This document shows positions 26,049 to 34,578 of a DNA stretch of 56,636 nt, piece after piece. Numbering within the stretch: position 1 is the first letter of the stretch; each line of letters starts with the position of its first letter. The notes under the pieces were generated by a model, which worked only from the letters and a program-made list of their open reading frames with translations, searched no databases and was not told the DNA's origin. Source of the stretch: Lachnospiraceae bacterium (lineage in GTDB: Bacteria; Bacillota; Clostridia; Lachnospirales; Lachnospiraceae); contig JAAWJI010000025.1 of the NCBI GenBank assembly GCA_022796795.1, forward strand, positions 1 to 56,636, in the 5' to 3' direction. The translations under genes were made by a program, and so were the position numbers.

Positions 26049-26501
26049 GTGATTATCGACAAAATCAAGAATCTGGAGAGCTATTACGGCTTGATGCCAA
26101 ATCTTCGGGAGGCTGTGGAGTTTGCCTTAAGCCTCTCGGATCATCCGGAAGGAAGATATGAGTGTGAGACACTTCCTCAGGGAAGCGTGTTCGCCATGGT
26201 GCAAACAGGCGCTACCCAGCCCCTTGCGGAGGGCAGAATCGAGGCCCATCGGAAATATCTGGATGTACAGATTGTGCTGGAAGGCGGCGAGACTGTGTAC
26301 TATACGGACGTGGAAGGACTGAAAGAGCTGGATCCCTACAGCGAGGAGAAGGACATTGTCTTTTATGAAGGCGGCGGACAGCCGGCACGGATTGAGAAGG
26401 GAATGTTCTATCTGGTACTTCCCCAGGATGGACATATGCCATGCCGGGAGCTTGACGGACCGGGAACCTACCGGAAGATTGTGCTGAAGGTGCGTCTGTA
26501 A
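26049..26501 (+). CDS. YhcH/YjgK/YiaL-family protein (DUF386)
   Basis: The 150-residue cupin-like protein belongs to the YhcH/NanQ family, known in E. coli as an anomerase-like helper in sialic acid use and found with other sugar-acid pathways. It shows EAHRKYLDVQIVLEGGETVYY and a metal-type His in LPQDGHMPCRE. The start is GTG with AAAAAGGAGG upstream. It closes TRAP cluster 1 and supports a sugar-derived substrate that needs a specific anomer. No N-acetylmannosamine kinase or epimerase is adjacent, so sialic acid itself is not shown. Confidence 0.85.
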   Translation: MIIDKIKNLESYYGLMPNLREAVEFALSLSDHPEGRYECETLPQGSVFAMVQTGATQPLAEGRIEAHRKYLDVQIVLEGGETVYYTDVEGLKELDPYSEEKDIVFYEGGGQPARIEKGMFYLVLPQDGHMPCRELDGPGTYRKIVLKVRL

Positions 26502-26519
26502 AAAATTTTATTGCAAAAG

Positions 26520-26556
26520 GAGACTGCCCACGATATTCGTGCACAGTCTCTTTTTT
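26520..26556 (+). terminator. Terminator at the end of TRAP cluster 1
   Basis: GAGACTG (26520-26526) pairs with CAGTCTC (26544-26550), with an inner ACGA/TCGT stem, and TTTTTT follows. It also lies just past the convergent gene at 26584 and may serve both. Confidence 0.8.
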
Positions 26557-26583
26557 ATGCTGTCTGTGTTTTAAAAACCCAGG

Positions 26584-27231
26584 CTATGGTTTGCTGGTGC
26601 TCTTGGAATCCTTGTCTTTGGAGCTTTCGGATCCAGAGCCGCTGTTTTCAGAGGTGCTGTTTTCAGAGTTCTCTTTTCCAGAATCTGTTCCTGCTGCGTC
26701 CTTGTTTTCAGAGCTGGTACTTTTGGAGCCGCTGTTTTCAGAGCCGTTGTTTTCTCTGTCGTTTTCTGTACCTGTGGTTTCGCTTTCCGAAAGCCGGGCC
26801 TTGTCAAGGGCTGTTTTAATGGCGTCCAGGATTACCATAGAGGTGTATTGATTTTCTTCCGGATACGTGATATGATCCAATGACTGGACGCTGTAAATCT
26901 GCGTGGTCAGATTCTCCAGGGCCGGCTCCATAAGCGGGTACATGGTGGTGATGGACTCATTGAGGTTGACCAGCCGGATGGAAGCTATGTAATCCTTTTC
27001 CACAGTGACCTCCAGGTCGATGGAATTTCCCCCCAGCACAATGGAGGAGGTGTAGATGCCAGGTTGATACAGTGCCGGTTCTTCCACCACGGCCACGGTG
27101 TCTTTTTCCTTCCTTCCAGGAGCAAACATGGTGACCAGCAGCAGAATCAGCAGGATTCCCAGCAGCACGAAGATGCCCGTATAGATTAATTCCTTCATGC
27201 GAAGGACTACGATTTTAGTTTTGGAGTTCAT
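26584..27231 (-). CDS. Membrane-anchored protein with Ser/Glu/Asn-rich C-terminal tail
   Basis: The 215-residue protein has one N-terminal membrane helix (LIYTGIFVLLGILLILLLVTMF, about 14-35 in pieces). An external domain of about 95 residues follows (YQPGIYTSSIVLGGNSIDLEVTVEKDY onward, ending YTSMVILDAIKTAL). The last 65 residues are low-complexity SEN/SKST repeats. The middle domain faintly recalls FMN-binding-domain strands but lacks a clear flavinylation Thr, so I leave it unnamed. ATG 27231 is chosen because AGGAGG lies eight bases upstream. It is convergent with yhcH. Confidence 0.65.
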   Translation of the reverse strand: MNSKTKIVVLRMKELIYTGIFVLLGILLILLLVTMFAPGRKEKDTVAVVEEPALYQPGIYTSSIVLGGNSIDLEVTVEKDYIASIRLVNLNESITTMYPLMEPALENLTTQIYSVQSLDHITYPEENQYTSMVILDAIKTALDKARLSESETTGTENDRENNGSENSGSKSTSSENKDAAGTDSGKENSENSTSENSGSGSESSKDKDSKSTSKP

Positions 27232-27388
27232 AGACGCCTCCTGAAATTGATTATTATAATGTATGTGGGGAGGGCGGGCTTTATACCGCATAATTATGGG
27301 CAGATACGAAAAAATAAGAGTAATCCTGCTTGGAAAGTGTTTTTAGAAGTACGAGCTAAAGAGCGGGAGCGTTTGAGAGGAGTAGTCT

Positions 27389-28258
27389 ATGGAGCGTAAG
27401 AGAAGGCAGGAGATTCTGGATTATCTGCTGATTTTGGCGGGTACAGGGCTTATGGCGTTTGCCATCAGCTCCATTTATGATCCGGCGGGCATGGTAACCG
27501 GCGGCGTATCAGGTCTTGCCATTATTTTAAAAAAGCTGACGGAGCCCTATCTGAGAGGAGGGCTTTCCCTGGGACTTACCAACCTGATATTAAATGTTCC
27601 CATTTTTCTGGCGGCTGTTAAGCAAAAGGGGATGCGATATATGATCAAAACTCTGGCAGCTACCCTGGCTCTATCTGCCTGGCTGGAGGTGTTGCCCATA
27701 CTGCCTTTGGCGGAAGGAGACCTGGTACTGACAGCTCTTTTTGGAGGAGTGATCACCGGAGCCGGAGTCGGTCTGGTATTCCTGGCTCAGGCCACCACAG
27801 GGGGAACGGATCTCATTGCGGCCATTATCCAGAAATATCTGCCTCACTACAGCATTTCCGATATTCTGCAGGTGGTGGACGCTCTGGTGGTGATTTTTGG
27901 CATGTTTCTCTTTGGCGTTCATGTGGCCATGTATGCCATTGTGGCGATTTACCTGGTTTCCAAAATATCGGATGATATTATTGAGGGACGGAAATTTGCC
28001 AAGGCAGCCTGGATTGTCACCGAGGATCCGGAAGGCATGGCGGCTGCGCTTATGGAGCACCTGGGCCGGGGCGTTACGGGAATCCCCTCGGTGGGCATGT
28101 ATTCCGGCCAGAAACGCAAGATGCTGTACTGTGTGGTGTCGCGCAGAGAGATCGTTACCTTAAAGGAGCTGGTGCTCCGTGCGGATCCGGCTGCCTTCCT
28201 GACTGTGACGGATGCCAGGGAGGTTTTGGGAGAGGGATTTCAGGAATATGAGTCCTAA
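27389..28258 (+). CDS. YitT-family membrane protein (DUF161/DUF2179)
   Basis: The 289-residue protein has five to six hydrophobic segments in its first 200 residues, with the family patterns YDPAGMVTGGVSGLAII and GGVITGAGVGLVFLAQATTGGTDLIA. A soluble DUF2179 domain follows at the C-terminus (ITGIPSVGMYSGQ type, here VTGIPSVGMYSGQKRKMLYCVVSRRE). Function is unknown for most members. It appears as a single-gene unit, divergent from the anchored protein and followed by a terminator. Confidence 0.88.
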   Translation: MERKRRQEILDYLLILAGTGLMAFAISSIYDPAGMVTGGVSGLAIILKKLTEPYLRGGLSLGLTNLILNVPIFLAAVKQKGMRYMIKTLAATLALSAWLEVLPILPLAEGDLVLTALFGGVITGAGVGLVFLAQATTGGTDLIAAIIQKYLPHYSISDILQVVDALVVIFGMFLFGVHVAMYAIVAIYLVSKISDDIIEGRKFAKAAWIVTEDPEGMAAALMEHLGRGVTGIPSVGMYSGQKRKMLYCVVSRREIVTLKELVLRADPAAFLTVTDAREVLGEGFQEYES

Positions 28259-28313
28259 ATATAGTTTTGTGAACTATGCACAGACATAAAAATTACAAAA
28301 TTTTACAAAAAAG

Positions 28314-28357
28314 AGAGGAAATGCATAAATTTATTTGGATTTCCTCTTTCTTTTTTT
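28314..28357 (+). terminator. Terminator after the YitT gene
   Basis: AGAGGAAAT (28314-28322) pairs with ATTTCCTCT (28339-28347) and is followed by TTCTTTTTTT. A smaller palindrome, ATAGTTTTGTGAACTAT, lies at 28261 directly after the stop. The rest of the 240-base gap is AT-rich with no gene. Confidence 0.75.
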
Positions 28358-28499
28358 GTGGTTTTGCATTAATATATAGATTAGGTATTTTTTGTTTTGA
28401 AAAAAATGGGGTGGATTTATAAGCAATATTTCCAAAAGCCGAGAATTTGGAAGTACAGCGATATGCACAAACTATACAAGGACAAAGGAGCGGAGTGTT

Positions 28500-29588
28500 A
28501 TGATTTCAAACCAGATACTTCAAAATACCATCGAGGGTTTAAAGGGAATTACCAGAATTGACCTGTGCGTCATTGACACAGAGGGGAAGGTACTGGCCTC
28601 CACCTTTCCAGAGGCGGAGAATTATACGGGATCGGTATTGACGTTCATTGACTCTCCGGCGGACAGCCAGGTGATTCAGGGCTATCAGTTCTTCAAGATC
28701 TTTGATGAGAATCAGCTGGAGTACATCCTGTTAGCCAATGGAGGCAGTGATGATGTCTATATGGTGGGAAAAATCGCTACATTCCAGATTCAGAATCTCT
28801 TGGTAGCTTACAAGGAGCGCTTTGATAAGGACAACTTTATTAAGAATCTGCTGCTGGACAATCTCTTGCTGGTGGATATTTACAACCGGGCCAAGAAGCT
28901 GCATATTCAGACAGATGTGCGCCGGGCGGTCTTTCTCATTGAGACCAGCCGGGACAAGGATATTAACGCTCTGGAGAGCGTGCGCACCCTGTTTGGCTCC
29001 AAATCCAAGGATTTTATTACCGCGGTAGATGAGAAGAATATTATCGTGGTAAAAGAAGTAGGTATGAATGAGGGCTATGGCGAGCTGTACAAAACCGCAA
29101 AAGTTATCAAGGACCTGCTTCTGGGGGAGGGAGAGGAGTCCGTACACATTGCATACGGAACCATTGTGAATGAAATTAAGGAGGTATCCCGCTCTTACAA
29201 AGAGGCGCGGATGGCTCTGGATGTGGGGAAGATTTTCTTCGATGACCGGGATATTATCGCTTACAGCGCTCTGGGAATCGGGCGTCTGATTTATCAGCTG
29301 CCCATTCCGCTGTGCAAGATGTTTATCCGGGAAATTTTTGAGGGGAAATCTCCGGACGATTTTGATGAGGAGACTCTGACTACCATCAACAAATTTTTCG
29401 AGAACAGCCTGAATGTGTCGGAAACCTCGAGACAGCTGTATATCCACCGGAATACCCTGGTGTACCGTCTGGATAAGCTGCAAAAGAGCACAGGGCTGGA
29501 TCTTCGGGTGTTTGAGGACGCCATTACCTTTAAGATTGCCCTGATGGTGGTGAAGTACATGAAGTATATGGAGACTCTGGATTACTAG
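28500..29588 (+). CDS. CdaR/PucR-family transcriptional regulator
   Basis: The 362-residue protein starts with a sugar-diacid-recognition-like domain (ISNQILQNTIEGLKGITRIDLCVIDTEGKVLAST), has a GGDEF-like CdaR middle domain and ends with the PucR-type HTH (FENSLNVSETSRQLYIHRNTLVYRLDKLQKSTG, about 300-335). Such proteins sense a small molecule and regulate nearby genes in some cases. Here the next gene, ftsE, begins 17 bases after its stop on the same strand. A link between this regulator and the cell-wall genes is therefore suggested by spacing only. Confidence 0.85.
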   Translation: MISNQILQNTIEGLKGITRIDLCVIDTEGKVLASTFPEAENYTGSVLTFIDSPADSQVIQGYQFFKIFDENQLEYILLANGGSDDVYMVGKIATFQIQNLLVAYKERFDKDNFIKNLLLDNLLLVDIYNRAKKLHIQTDVRRAVFLIETSRDKDINALESVRTLFGSKSKDFITAVDEKNIIVVKEVGMNEGYGELYKTAKVIKDLLLGEGEESVHIAYGTIVNEIKEVSRSYKEARMALDVGKIFFDDRDIIAYSALGIGRLIYQLPIPLCKMFIREIFEGKSPDDFDEETLTTINKFFENSLNVSETSRQLYIHRNTLVYRLDKLQKSTGLDLRVFEDAITFKIALMVVKYMKYMETLDY

Positions 29589-29604
29589 GAGGAGTGCGCG
29601 TACC

Positions 29605-30291
29605 ATGATTGATTTGGATAATGTGACAAAGGCCTATACAAAGGGCACTCATGCCCTGAATGGGATTAGTCTGCACATTGATAAGGGAGAATTTGTGTTT
29701 ATTACCGGGAGCAGCGGCTCCGGAAAATCCACCCTGATTAAGCTTTTGCTCAAAGAGCTGGAGCCTAGCTCCGGCGTGATTAAGGTAAACGGAATAACCC
29801 TGGGACGCATGAAGAACCGGGCGATTCCCAAGTATCGCCGAATGCTGGGAGTGGTGTTCCAGGATTTCCGCCTTTTAAAGGACCGGAATGTCTACGACAA
29901 TATTGCCTTTGCCCAGCGGGTGGTCATCACACCCACCAAGCAGATCCGGAAGAATGTGCCGGCTATGCTCTCCCTGGTGGGACTGGCTGAAAAATACAAA
30001 TCCTTTCCCCGGCAGCTTTCCGGAGGTGAGCAGCAGCGGGTGGCTCTGGCAAGAGCCCTGGTAAACAGCCCGGCCATTCTGCTGGCGGATGAGCCTACGG
30101 GAAACCTGGACCCCAAGAACTCCAAGGAGATTATGCGCCTGCTGGAGATTATCAACGAGCGGGGAACCACAGTGGTGGTGGTGACTCACAACCAGGAGAT
30201 TGTGGACGATATGAAGAAACGTGTGATTGTGCTGGATAAAGGCGTCATCGTCAGTGACGAGCAAAAGGCTGGGTATACATATGCGGATTAG
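29605..30291 (+). CDS. ftsE: Cell division ATP-binding protein FtsE
   Basis: The 228-residue ABC ATPase has Walker A GSSGSGKST (about 35-43), signature LSGGEQQRVALARAL and Walker B ILLADEPTGNLD. VFQDFRLL is the FtsE-typical Q-loop context. FtsE pairs with FtsX at the division or elongation site and uses ATP to switch on a peptidoglycan hydrolase outside. ftsX starts inside its last four codons, so they are coupled. GGAGGAG precedes the ATG. Confidence 0.95.
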   Translation: MIDLDNVTKAYTKGTHALNGISLHIDKGEFVFITGSSGSGKSTLIKLLLKELEPSSGVIKVNGITLGRMKNRAIPKYRRMLGVVFQDFRLLKDRNVYDNIAFAQRVVITPTKQIRKNVPAMLSLVGLAEKYKSFPRQLSGGEQQRVALARALVNSPAILLADEPTGNLDPKNSKEIMRLLEIINERGTTVVVVTHNQEIVDDMKKRVIVLDKGVIVSDEQKAGYTYAD

Positions 30292-31189
30292 TACGATTGG
30301 ATACTGCCTGAAGCAGGGATTAAAAAATATCTGGAGAAATAAAATGTTTTCTCTGGCGTCCATTGCCACCATGTCGGCCTGTATCTTTCTGTTCGGCATC
30401 TTTTTTGCCGTGGTGCAGAACTTCCAGTCGATTGTGAAAGAGGCGGAAGAGGCTGTGACCATGATCGTCTATTTCGAGAAGGGGACGTCCCAGGAAATCA
30501 TGGACGCTGCGGGAGAGGAGATTCGAAGCCGGGACGGCGTGGCGGACGTGGTGTTTATCACCGCCGAGGAAGCCTGGGAGGAATTTAAGGAAATCTACTT
30601 TAAGGAGCGGCCGGAGCTGGCCGAGGGGTTTGCGGCGGACAATCCTCTGGTAGACTACGCCCACTATGAGGTGTATCTGGATGATGTGTCTCTGCAGGCG
30701 GATCTGGTGACCTATATCGAGTCTCTGGAGGGTGTGCGCCGGGTACGGGCTTCCCAGGAGGTAGCGGATATTCTGTCCAACTTCAATGTTTTGGTGGGAT
30801 ATATTTCCATAGCGGTGATTCTGCTGCTTTTGTGCGTGTCCGTGTTCCTCATCAGCAACACGGTAACCATTGGAATCGCGGTTCGCAAGGAAGAGATCAG
30901 TATTATGCGTCTGATCGGAGCTACCAATTCCTTTATTAAGGCGCCCTTTGTGGTGGAGGGAATTCTTATCGGCCTCATGGGGGCTGCGCTTCCCCTGGGA
31001 CTTTTGTATTACCTCTACAATTCTCTCACCCTTTATCTGGGACAGCAGTTTAATCTTCTGACTGGGTTTATGCATTTTATTCCGGTAAAGGAGCTCTTTG
31101 AGATCCTGCTTCCCACAGGTATGCTGTTGGGAGTGGGCATTGGATTTTTCGGAAGCTTTTTCACCATTCGCAAGCATCTGCGGGTGTAA
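30281..31189 (+). CDS. ftsX: Cell division membrane protein FtsX
   Basis: The 302-residue protein has the FtsX layout: a cytosolic head (YCLKQGLKNIWRNKMFSLASI), a first span, an extracellular loop domain (about 55-165) and three more spans near the end. The loop senses or binds the hydrolase. The ATG at 30281 overlaps ftsE by 11 bases. The longer frame from 30227 lies wholly within ftsE and is rejected. The M23 peptidase gene 122 bases downstream is the natural FtsX partner. Confidence 0.94.
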   Translation: MRISTIGYCLKQGLKNIWRNKMFSLASIATMSACIFLFGIFFAVVQNFQSIVKEAEEAVTMIVYFEKGTSQEIMDAAGEEIRSRDGVADVVFITAEEAWEEFKEIYFKERPELAEGFAADNPLVDYAHYEVYLDDVSLQADLVTYIESLEGVRRVRASQEVADILSNFNVLVGYISIAVILLLLCVSVFLISNTVTIGIAVRKEEISIMRLIGATNSFIKAPFVVEGILIGLMGAALPLGLLYYLYNSLTLYLGQQFNLLTGFMHFIPVKELFEILLPTGMLLGVGIGFFGSFFTIRKHLRV

Positions 31190-31311
31190 CGGCAGAGAGA
31201 ACAGGCTTCCTTGGATAAGGACTAGGTCGCTGCCAGAAAGCGGAGAAAGCAGGGGAGATTTCCAGGGAAAAGAGATACAGAGGAGTAAGAGATCTGAGGA
31301 GTAGGAAAATT

Positions 31312-32682
31312 TTGGAAGAAAAGAGGAAGGATTGGATCTATAAAGGAAAGCGGGGATTGTACCGGAGCTTTGCGGTACTTATGCTGCTGGCGCTGCTTGC
31401 AGGCACACAGGTGCGGGCCACAGAGTCAGGGGAAAAGGTCATCAGCACAGGCGGAGCAGACAGCGGATCCTCCGGAAGCAATGGGACGGGAGACACAGGA
31501 GACTCTTCCGGAAGCAGCGGCACAAGCGGATCCTCCGGGGGCGGGACAGGCAGTACGTCGCGGCCTAAGATTGACACAACCGCCCTGGAGCAGAAGCGCA
31601 AGGAATTGTTGGACAAGATTGATGACATCAAGGACAGCATTGATTCGGTAAAGGACCGGATTTCGGAGCTGGAGCAGTCCAAGAGCAATCTGCAGAGCTA
31701 TATCAATAAGCTGGATGCGGAGGCAAAAAGCCTGGGAGAGGAAATCAGGAAGGTAGAGGAGGAAATCAGTCAGAAGAAAGCGGACATTGAGGAGACCCAG
31801 AAGGAGCTGGAGGCTGCCCAGGAGACGGCGGACCAGCAGTATGAGAGCATGAAGGTTCGGATCCAGTATATGTATGAGAACAGCGGGTTCTCCTACCTGG
31901 AAATGATCCTGACGGCCCGGAGCATCTCGGATATTCTCAATAAGGTTGACTATATTGCGCAGATAAATGAATATGACCGGAATATGCTGGATGAGTATAT
32001 TGCCATAAAAGAAAGCATTGCCCAGTATAAGGTGCAGCTGGAGCAGGAGGAAGAGGAGCTGGAGGCCTTGTCTGAGGGGCTGCAGGAACAGAAAGAGGCT
32101 GTGGATCTGCTCATCAGCGCCAAGACAAAGGAGATTGCCAATTACCAGAGCCTGATCAACGAGGCTTCCGCGGACGCGGCGGACTATGAGAAGCAGCTTC
32201 TGGCCCAGGAGAAAGCCCTGGAGCAGGCGGAAGCGGCCATTGCGGCAGCAGCTGCAGCCAATGCCAATGCAGGCGACGGAGACGGCGGCGCCTCAGGACT
32301 CATCTGGCCCTGTCCGGCAAGCCGTCGGATTACCAGCGGCTTTGGACCCAGAAACGCGCCTGTGGCCGGCGCTTCCACCTATCACAAGGGCATTGATATT
32401 GGGGCGGGAACCGGTTCAGCTATTGTGGCGGCCAGCTCCGGAGTGGTGACAACGGCGGCTTACAGCGGGTCTGCGGGAAATTATATTGTGATTTCCCATG
32501 GCGGCGGACTGTCCACGGTTTATATGCACTGTTCGGCTCTCTATGTGTCCAGCGGCCAGCAGGTGAATAAAGGAGACACCATTGCAGCGGTGGGATCCAC
32601 AGGATATTCCACCGCGCCCCATCTGCATTTCGGCGTGATCAAAAACGGAACCTATGTAAATCCTTTGGGATATGTGGGGTGA
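31312..32682 (+). CDS. EnvC-like coiled-coil M23 peptidoglycan endopeptidase
   Basis: The 456-residue exported protein has a signal peptide (LYRSFAVLMLLALLAGTQVRA), a Gly/Ser/Thr linker (about 45-80), a long coiled coil (about 85-310) and a C-terminal M23 domain. The zinc motifs are HKGIDIG and HLHFG, with VYMHCSAL between them. This is the form of PcsB/EnvC/CwlO-type proteins that FtsEX activates to cut peptide cross-links. The TTG start is taken because it begins the charged n-region and follows GAGGAGTAGG. The catalytic residues look intact, unlike EnvC itself, so it may be an active enzyme. Confidence 0.92.
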   Translation: MEEKRKDWIYKGKRGLYRSFAVLMLLALLAGTQVRATESGEKVISTGGADSGSSGSNGTGDTGDSSGSSGTSGSSGGGTGSTSRPKIDTTALEQKRKELLDKIDDIKDSIDSVKDRISELEQSKSNLQSYINKLDAEAKSLGEEIRKVEEEISQKKADIEETQKELEAAQETADQQYESMKVRIQYMYENSGFSYLEMILTARSISDILNKVDYIAQINEYDRNMLDEYIAIKESIAQYKVQLEQEEEELEALSEGLQEQKEAVDLLISAKTKEIANYQSLINEASADAADYEKQLLAQEKALEQAEAAIAAAAAANANAGDGDGGASGLIWPCPASRRITSGFGPRNAPVAGASTYHKGIDIGAGTGSAIVAASSGVVTTAAYSGSAGNYIVISHGGGLSTVYMHCSALYVSSGQQVNKGDTIAAVGSTGYSTAPHLHFGVIKNGTYVNPLGYVG

Positions 32683-32805
32683 TACAGGAAACCTGACAGA
32701 TTTTCAGTCGGGCAGGAAGTCCTGGCCGGGAAGAAAACCCGGGGAACAGGTATTGGACAGCGGGAAACTGCGTATGCTTATAAAAAGGAGCAAAAAGAGA
32801 ACTAT

Positions 32806-34044
32806 ATGGAAGGACAGAAATTATTTCGAAAAGGAATTCTGTGCGGAATCGGCGCCACTCTGGGAGTGGCTCTGATTCTGTTTCTGGTTTTTCAGATTGC
32901 GCAGATGCCGGAGGAAGGGCTGTTTGCCGGCCTTGGCAAGAAGAAGGAAGGCCAGCTGGATGTGACCAACCGGCAGGTTCAGGAAAAGCTGGAGGAGATT
33001 GAAGGACTCATTAACGACCACTATCTCAATGAGACGGATGAGGAGCTGGTGGAGCGTTATCTGTATACGGGATTGCTCTATGGCCTGGGGGATCCCTATG
33101 CGGCGTATTACACGGCGGAAGAATATGCAAGCCTTCTGGACGGCAGCAGCGGCAGCTACTGTGGGATCGGAGCCATGTTCTCTCAAAATATGAATACGGG
33201 AATCATTACGGTGGTCAAGGTCTACGAGGGATGTCCGGCCATGGAGGCCGGTCTTTTGCCGGGAGACATTTTGTACGCCGTGGAGGGCCAGGAGGCCACA
33301 GGTCAGGATCTGACCAAGCTGGTGTCGGAGATCAAGGGCGAGGAAGGTACCTCTGTACGCCTGACCATGGTACGGGAGGGAGAGACGGACTATCTGGACT
33401 TTGACGTGAAGAGGCAGCGGGTAGAGGTGCCTACTGTAGCGTGGGAGATGCTGGAGGATCAGATCGGATATATTGCGGTCAGCGAGTTTGACATTGTGAC
33501 CAGCGAGCAGTTCAGTTCGGCTTTGGAGGAGCTGGAAGCCGACGGCATGAAGGGCCTTATTATTGACCTGCGGGACAACGGCGGCGGTGTGGTGCGGGCT
33601 GTGACAGAGATGGCGGACCGGATGCTGCCGGAGGGCCTGATCGTGTACACCGAGGACAAATACGGAAATCGCAGCGAGGCCCGGTCAGACGCAGAGCATT
33701 TCTTCGATCTTCCCCTGGCGGTGCTGGTAAACGGAAACAGCGCAAGCGCATCGGAGATCTTTGCAGGCGCCATCAAGGATTACCAGGTGGGAAGCATTGT
33801 GGGGACCAGAACCTATGGAAAGGGTATTGTACAGCAGCCCTTCCAGCTGGAGGATGGCACAGCCATAAAGCTTACCATTTCCAAATATTACACGCCCAAG
33901 GGAAACGACATTCACGGGAAGGGAATCGAACCGGATGTGGAGGTTGAGCTGGATGAGGCTCTCCGGGGCAAAGCCGTTATTACCCATGAGGAGGATAATC
34001 AGCTGCAGACGGCCATGGATGTGGTTCGGGAGAAGATAAAGTAA
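32806..34044 (+). CDS. CtpA-type S41 carboxy-terminal processing protease
   Basis: The 412-residue protein has an N-terminal membrane anchor (about 10-35), a helical segment, a PDZ domain (about 115-205, around VYEGCPAMEAGLLPGDILYAV) and the S41 core. The catalytic Ser is in NGNSASASE, and the Lys is in GTRTYGKGIVQ. CtpA-type proteases trim or destroy exported proteins, including peptidoglycan hydrolases. Its position behind ftsEX and the M23 gene is conserved in many Firmicutes and suggests it controls that hydrolase. Confidence 0.93.
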   Translation: MEGQKLFRKGILCGIGATLGVALILFLVFQIAQMPEEGLFAGLGKKKEGQLDVTNRQVQEKLEEIEGLINDHYLNETDEELVERYLYTGLLYGLGDPYAAYYTAEEYASLLDGSSGSYCGIGAMFSQNMNTGIITVVKVYEGCPAMEAGLLPGDILYAVEGQEATGQDLTKLVSEIKGEEGTSVRLTMVREGETDYLDFDVKRQRVEVPTVAWEMLEDQIGYIAVSEFDIVTSEQFSSALEELEADGMKGLIIDLRDNGGGVVRAVTEMADRMLPEGLIVYTEDKYGNRSEARSDAEHFFDLPLAVLVNGNSASASEIFAGAIKDYQVGSIVGTRTYGKGIVQQPFQLEDGTAIKLTISKYYTPKGNDIHGKGIEPDVEVELDEALRGKAVITHEEDNQLQTAMDVVREKIK

Positions 34045-34092
34045 GCTTCTCAATCTACATGGCGTGAGGAACACGTCGGGAAAGAGGAAAAC

Positions 34093-34428
34093 ATGGAATT
34101 GTTTCATGAATGGTTAAATATACTGGTGGACGGAGCCATCCTGCTCTTTGAATTTGTGGGCGTTTTGGTGATCATTGTGTCTGGAATCCGGGGGATTATG
34201 GATTATATCCGGCATGAGCCCCTGACCCGGCTTAACCTGGCAAAGGGCATGGCTATGGGACTGGAGTTTAAGCTGGGAAGCGAGGTGCTCCGCACCGTAA
34301 TCGTGCGGGAAATGTCGGAGATCATGATTGTGGCCAGCATCATAGCTCTGCGGGCGGCTCTGACCTTTCTGATCCACTGGGAGATTAAAAATGAACAGGC
34401 GGAGCATGAGACCGGACAGAAAGAGTGA
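34093..34428 (+). CDS. DUF1622 membrane protein
   Basis: This 111-residue protein has three hydrophobic segments: the first near residues 14-34, another around EMSEIMIVASIIALRAALTFLIH, with the conserved KGMAMGLEFKLGSEVLRTVI between. It matches DUF1622, a family of unknown role. It follows ctpA by 48 bases and probably ends the cell-wall transcript. Confidence 0.85.
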   Translation: MELFHEWLNILVDGAILLFEFVGVLVIIVSGIRGIMDYIRHEPLTRLNLAKGMAMGLEFKLGSEVLRTVIVREMSEIMIVASIIALRAALTFLIHWEIKNEQAEHETGQKE

Positions 34429-34489
34429 GAGGATCTATTGTCTTTTCAGGACTGGTCCATACAGAAATTGGAGCAACGGATGATAACAC

Positions 34490-34526
34490 GGGACTTGTTC
34501 TCTATATGCAAAAGAGAACAAGTCCC
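34490..34526 (+). terminator. Terminator of the cell-wall operon
   Basis: GGGACTTGTTCTC and GAGAACAAGTCCC form a perfect 13-bp stem with an 11-base loop, followed by TCTTC. It lies 61 bases after the DUF1622 stop. Confidence 0.75.
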
Positions 34527-34558
34527 TCTTCTATGAACCCAATGATGCATAGTTTTGG

Positions 34559-34578
34559 GACATCCTCCTGAGGATGTC
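34559..34578. terminator. Hairpin after the acetate-kinase-like gene
   Basis: GACATCCTC and GAGGATGTC form a perfect 9-bp stem with a two-base loop, abutting the stop of the minus-strand kinase gene. No U run follows on that strand, so it may protect the 3' end rather than terminate. Confidence 0.5.

Noticed and set aside
22683..26501. TRAP cluster 1 as a standard sialic acid operon.
   Set aside because: YhcH and a NanA-family lyase fit, but nanE, nanK and nag genes are missing and an HpcH aldolase is present, so the assignment is not supported.
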